A DNA stretch of 64,000 nucleotides from NCBI GenBank assembly GCA_030605085.1, contig JAUWBH010000009.1, positions 1 through 64,000 on the forward strand, in the 5' to 3' direction. Positions 61,909 through 64,000 of the stretch are shown piece after piece. The position numbers and the translations under genes were made by a program. Numbering within the stretch: position 1 is the stretch's first letter; each line of letters begins with the position of its first letter. The DNA comes from Promethearchaeota archaeon (lineage in GTDB: Archaea; Asgardarchaeota; Lokiarchaeia; Sigynarchaeales; SOKP01). The notes beneath the pieces were generated by a model. The model was not told where the DNA came from. It made no database searches and saw only the letters and a program-made list of their open reading frames with translations.

Positions 61909-62181
61909 CTAAACATCCTCAAAATCGTATTCTTTGTAATCTTCAGGTCCAGCACCCTTAATTCCTTGTTGCAATATTTTTAAAAATTGTTCTCTATCTT
62001 TATTTAATTTTTCAACAAATTCGGGAGACCTGTTTTCTAATTTTTTATGTTCACTTAGGAGATAATTTATAGCGTCTTCCATACTGATCCGTTCTCCTTT
62101 TAATTGCTTTAATTTTCCTACAAATTTATGTAATTTTTGAAGAGTTTTCTTTGTAACTTTTATTGTAGAATATTCAGTCAT
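61909..62181 (-). CDS. VapB-like antitoxin
   Basis: A 90-residue protein: N-terminal strand and helices typical of ribbon-helix-helix antitoxins (STIKVTKKTLQKLHKFVGK, then RISMEDAINYLL) and an acidic C-terminal tail (GAGPEDYKEYDFEDV) that would wrap the toxin. It is followed at once by a PIN-domain frame. The stop is TAG at 61909-61911. Confidence 0.68.
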   Translation of the reverse strand: MTEYSTIKVTKKTLQKLHKFVGKLKQLKGERISMEDAINYLLSEHKKLENRSPEFVEKLNKDREQFLKILQQGIKGAGPEDYKEYDFEDV

Positions 62182-62328
62182 AAGGTATACATTGTATTCA
62201 TAGTCTATATTTGTTTCTTTTAAAATTCATTTTTAATTTATCTTTAGTCTCCTTATAAATAATTAATAAAAATTAATTAATAGAGAAAGCTAAATATTTC
62301 ATTATTAATTTGATCTTTAATATTGGTT

Positions 62329-64000
62329 ATGAATATGAAGAAAATAGATAAAAAAAGGATGATTTTAATATGCTTTTTTCTTTCGCTTTTCGTTGTGGGA
62401 ATTATTTTAATTTTTACAACGCCCTCAAGCATTAAGATCACATATAATCAAACAGTCGAAACATCAGATGGTGAGACAATTTCATTTAATGTTTTTGAGC
62501 CAATACACAACGAAAAAAAGAAAAAAGCGGTAATTATTGGGCATGGAATAATGGTGAATAAAGAAATGCTAAAAGGCTACGCTATTGAATTAGCGTGTGC
62601 TGGCTTTGTAGCGGTTCCCTTTGATTTTAGAGGGCATGGACAAAGCTCTGGGGAGTTAGACTATAGTAAATTAGTTAACGATGTAAAAGCAATAAAGGCT
62701 TATTTATATTCTCGTGGAGATATTGACATGGATTCGCTAGGAATAATTGGTTACAGTATGGGGTAATGGCCCGCTAACGAAATTATAAAGGATGATGACG
62801 ATTTTAAATGTTTTATTGGAGTCGGAACCCGATTATTGCTCAACGAGGAAGATTATGAGGATAATTTCTTAAATGTGCTCATGATTTTAGCAAGATACGA
62901 TCAAGCCATTGAAATAAAAGAAGTAAAAGAAGGAGTAGCGGAAAGGTTGGATGTAAATGTAAATGATGTCGAAATTAATAAGCGATATGGTAGTTTTCAC
63001 GATGGAACAGCAACAAAAATCATTGTGGACGAAAATTCAGAGCATTTATCGACTGCCTGGGATTCCGACTTTATCAGAGCAACAAGAGATTGGGTTAAAA
63101 ATACATTTCCAGATGTCAATCCCGTAGATAATAATTTTTACGCAAACATCAGACTCGTAATTCTACTAATACAACTTATTGGAGGTATTGGATTTTTTTT
63201 CCTAATTATAGAGCCGCTTTCTGAATTAATTTTAAAACCAAAGGAATCCGATGTTTTTAAAATAGAACTAGAAGATAAAACGATAAAAGAGATCTCAATA
63301 AAAACGATTTTATATTCCATTGTTCTCGCAATTCCAGGAATGTTAATCATGTTACCGGTTTTTCTCTTCTTATTATTGCCAATTGCGGGATTTGTGCTAA
63401 TGTTGCTATTTGGGATGGTTTTTGGAATCTTTATGTTACTTTGGAGACTCGGAAAAAAGAAAGATATGTCTTTATCAGAAATTCTCAAAGGACCGTTTAA
63501 AGGTACAAACAATAAATTACTTAGAGAATTTGCGTTAGGAGGGTTTTTAGCCACAATTTTATACTTTTTACTATATCTCTCCGTAGGCTTAAATTACTTG
63601 GGATTAATACCTTCGATTTACAAAATTCTGTGGGTTCCAATATATCTTGCTATTGGCTTCCTAATGTATATAATATTAGGACTACTGTTTCAAGCAACTC
63701 TACAAGCGAAATTAGAGAAGACCCTTAAAAGTCTTTACCAAACGGCATTATTGGATTTTGTATTTATGATAACATATCTTAGTTTTTACATTTTAGCTAT
63801 TTGTTTTATACAGGGGAGTTTCTTTTATTCGATATTTTTAATCATTGGAGTTCCAATAGTTTGTCTTGCTGTGTTTGTTTCGGCTATTTTATATCAAAAA
63901 ACGGGAAATATAGTTGCGGGAGCAATCGTGGATGCTATTTTCTTTATCTTACTAATTAGCACTTTAAGTCCGTTCATGTCTGGAATTGCCTATATATTTC
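62329..64000 (+). pseudogene. Alpha/beta hydrolase with C-terminal membrane domain, in-frame TAA, runs off the edge
   Basis: ATG 62329 opens a protein with an N-terminal membrane anchor (residues about 8-30), a hydrolase domain (IIGHGIMVNKEM, FDFRGHGQSSGEL) and the nucleophile elbow GYSMG. The next codon is TAA (62764-62766). The same frame then continues to the window end with more hydrolase (including SEHLSTAWD, probable catalytic His) and at least six hydrophobic segments. Homologues have a small residue, usually Gly, after GxSxG. Two base changes or a three-base event are needed to explain the TAA, so real inactivation or an assembly fault are both open. Confidence 0.65.

Overview
The window is about 64 kb of AT-rich DNA that most resembles a Lokiarchaeia-type Asgard archaeon. 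The evidence is a Ras-superfamily small GTPase, several GRAM/PH-like domain proteins, a selenocysteine-containing HdrA/VhuD pair followed by a eukaryote-like SECIS hairpin, a HerA ATPase, frequent TTG and GTG starts and TATA-box promoters. No rRNA or tRNA gene was found.

Layout. 1-2.7 kb: a minus-strand series of very small genes, mostly zinc-ribbon proteins, nearly all with the same strong Shine-Dalgarno; it looks like the edge of a virus, plasmid or integrated element. 2.7-10.4 kb: GlcD/GlcF-like oxidoreductase pair, thiolase, phosphohexomutase, ROK sugar kinase and LmbE deacetylase. 10.4-15 kb: three GRAM-like paralogues plus the debris of a fourth, a DUF364 protein and the small GTPase. 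15-24.4 kb: SNF2 helicase with a coiled-coil partner, two tandem reductive-dehalogenase-like Fe-S proteins (the second frameshifted), a GNAT acetyltransferase and an FadH/Old-Yellow-Enzyme-type reductase. 24.7-34.9 kb: enoyl-CoA hydratase, heterodimeric ABC exporter, two tandem 3-hydroxyacyl-CoA dehydrogenases, an esterase fragment, NMO-type flavoprotein and pyrophosphatase.

35.2-42.7 kb is a redox gene cluster: tungsten aldehyde:ferredoxin oxidoreductase (with an in-frame TAG), polyferredoxin, HdrA with two in-frame TGA codons, VhuD/MvhD with two more, a SECIS candidate, an FrhB/FdhB-like subunit and another polyferredoxin. Together they read as an electron-bifurcating or -confurcating complex, comparable in logic to Bam-type class II benzoyl-CoA reductase and to AOR-Hdr complexes. 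With the acyl-CoA enzymes elsewhere in the window it suggests anaerobic acyl-CoA or aldehyde oxidation.

44.7-53.4 kb is the least explained region. Four neighbouring genes belong to one family built from a conserved N-terminal domain, 4 to 12 copies of a helical repeat of about 66 residues, and either two related beta-rich C-terminal domains or a four-helix membrane module. I recognise no known family. After it come a DUF2156 protein, a GC-richer structured RNA candidate at 54.78-54.97 kb, HerA, an OFA-family transporter, and a 59-62 kb patch of toxin-antitoxin modules and fragments. The window ends in a truncated hydrolase/membrane protein.

A caution for the reader: besides the four plausible selenocysteine TGAs, several genes carry in-frame stops or one-base frameshifts (10660-11563, 19730-20589, 35219-37174, 57593-58816, 60676-60985, 62329-64000). 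Two of these frameshifts lie in A-runs. Sequence errors and real decay cannot be separated from this sequence alone.
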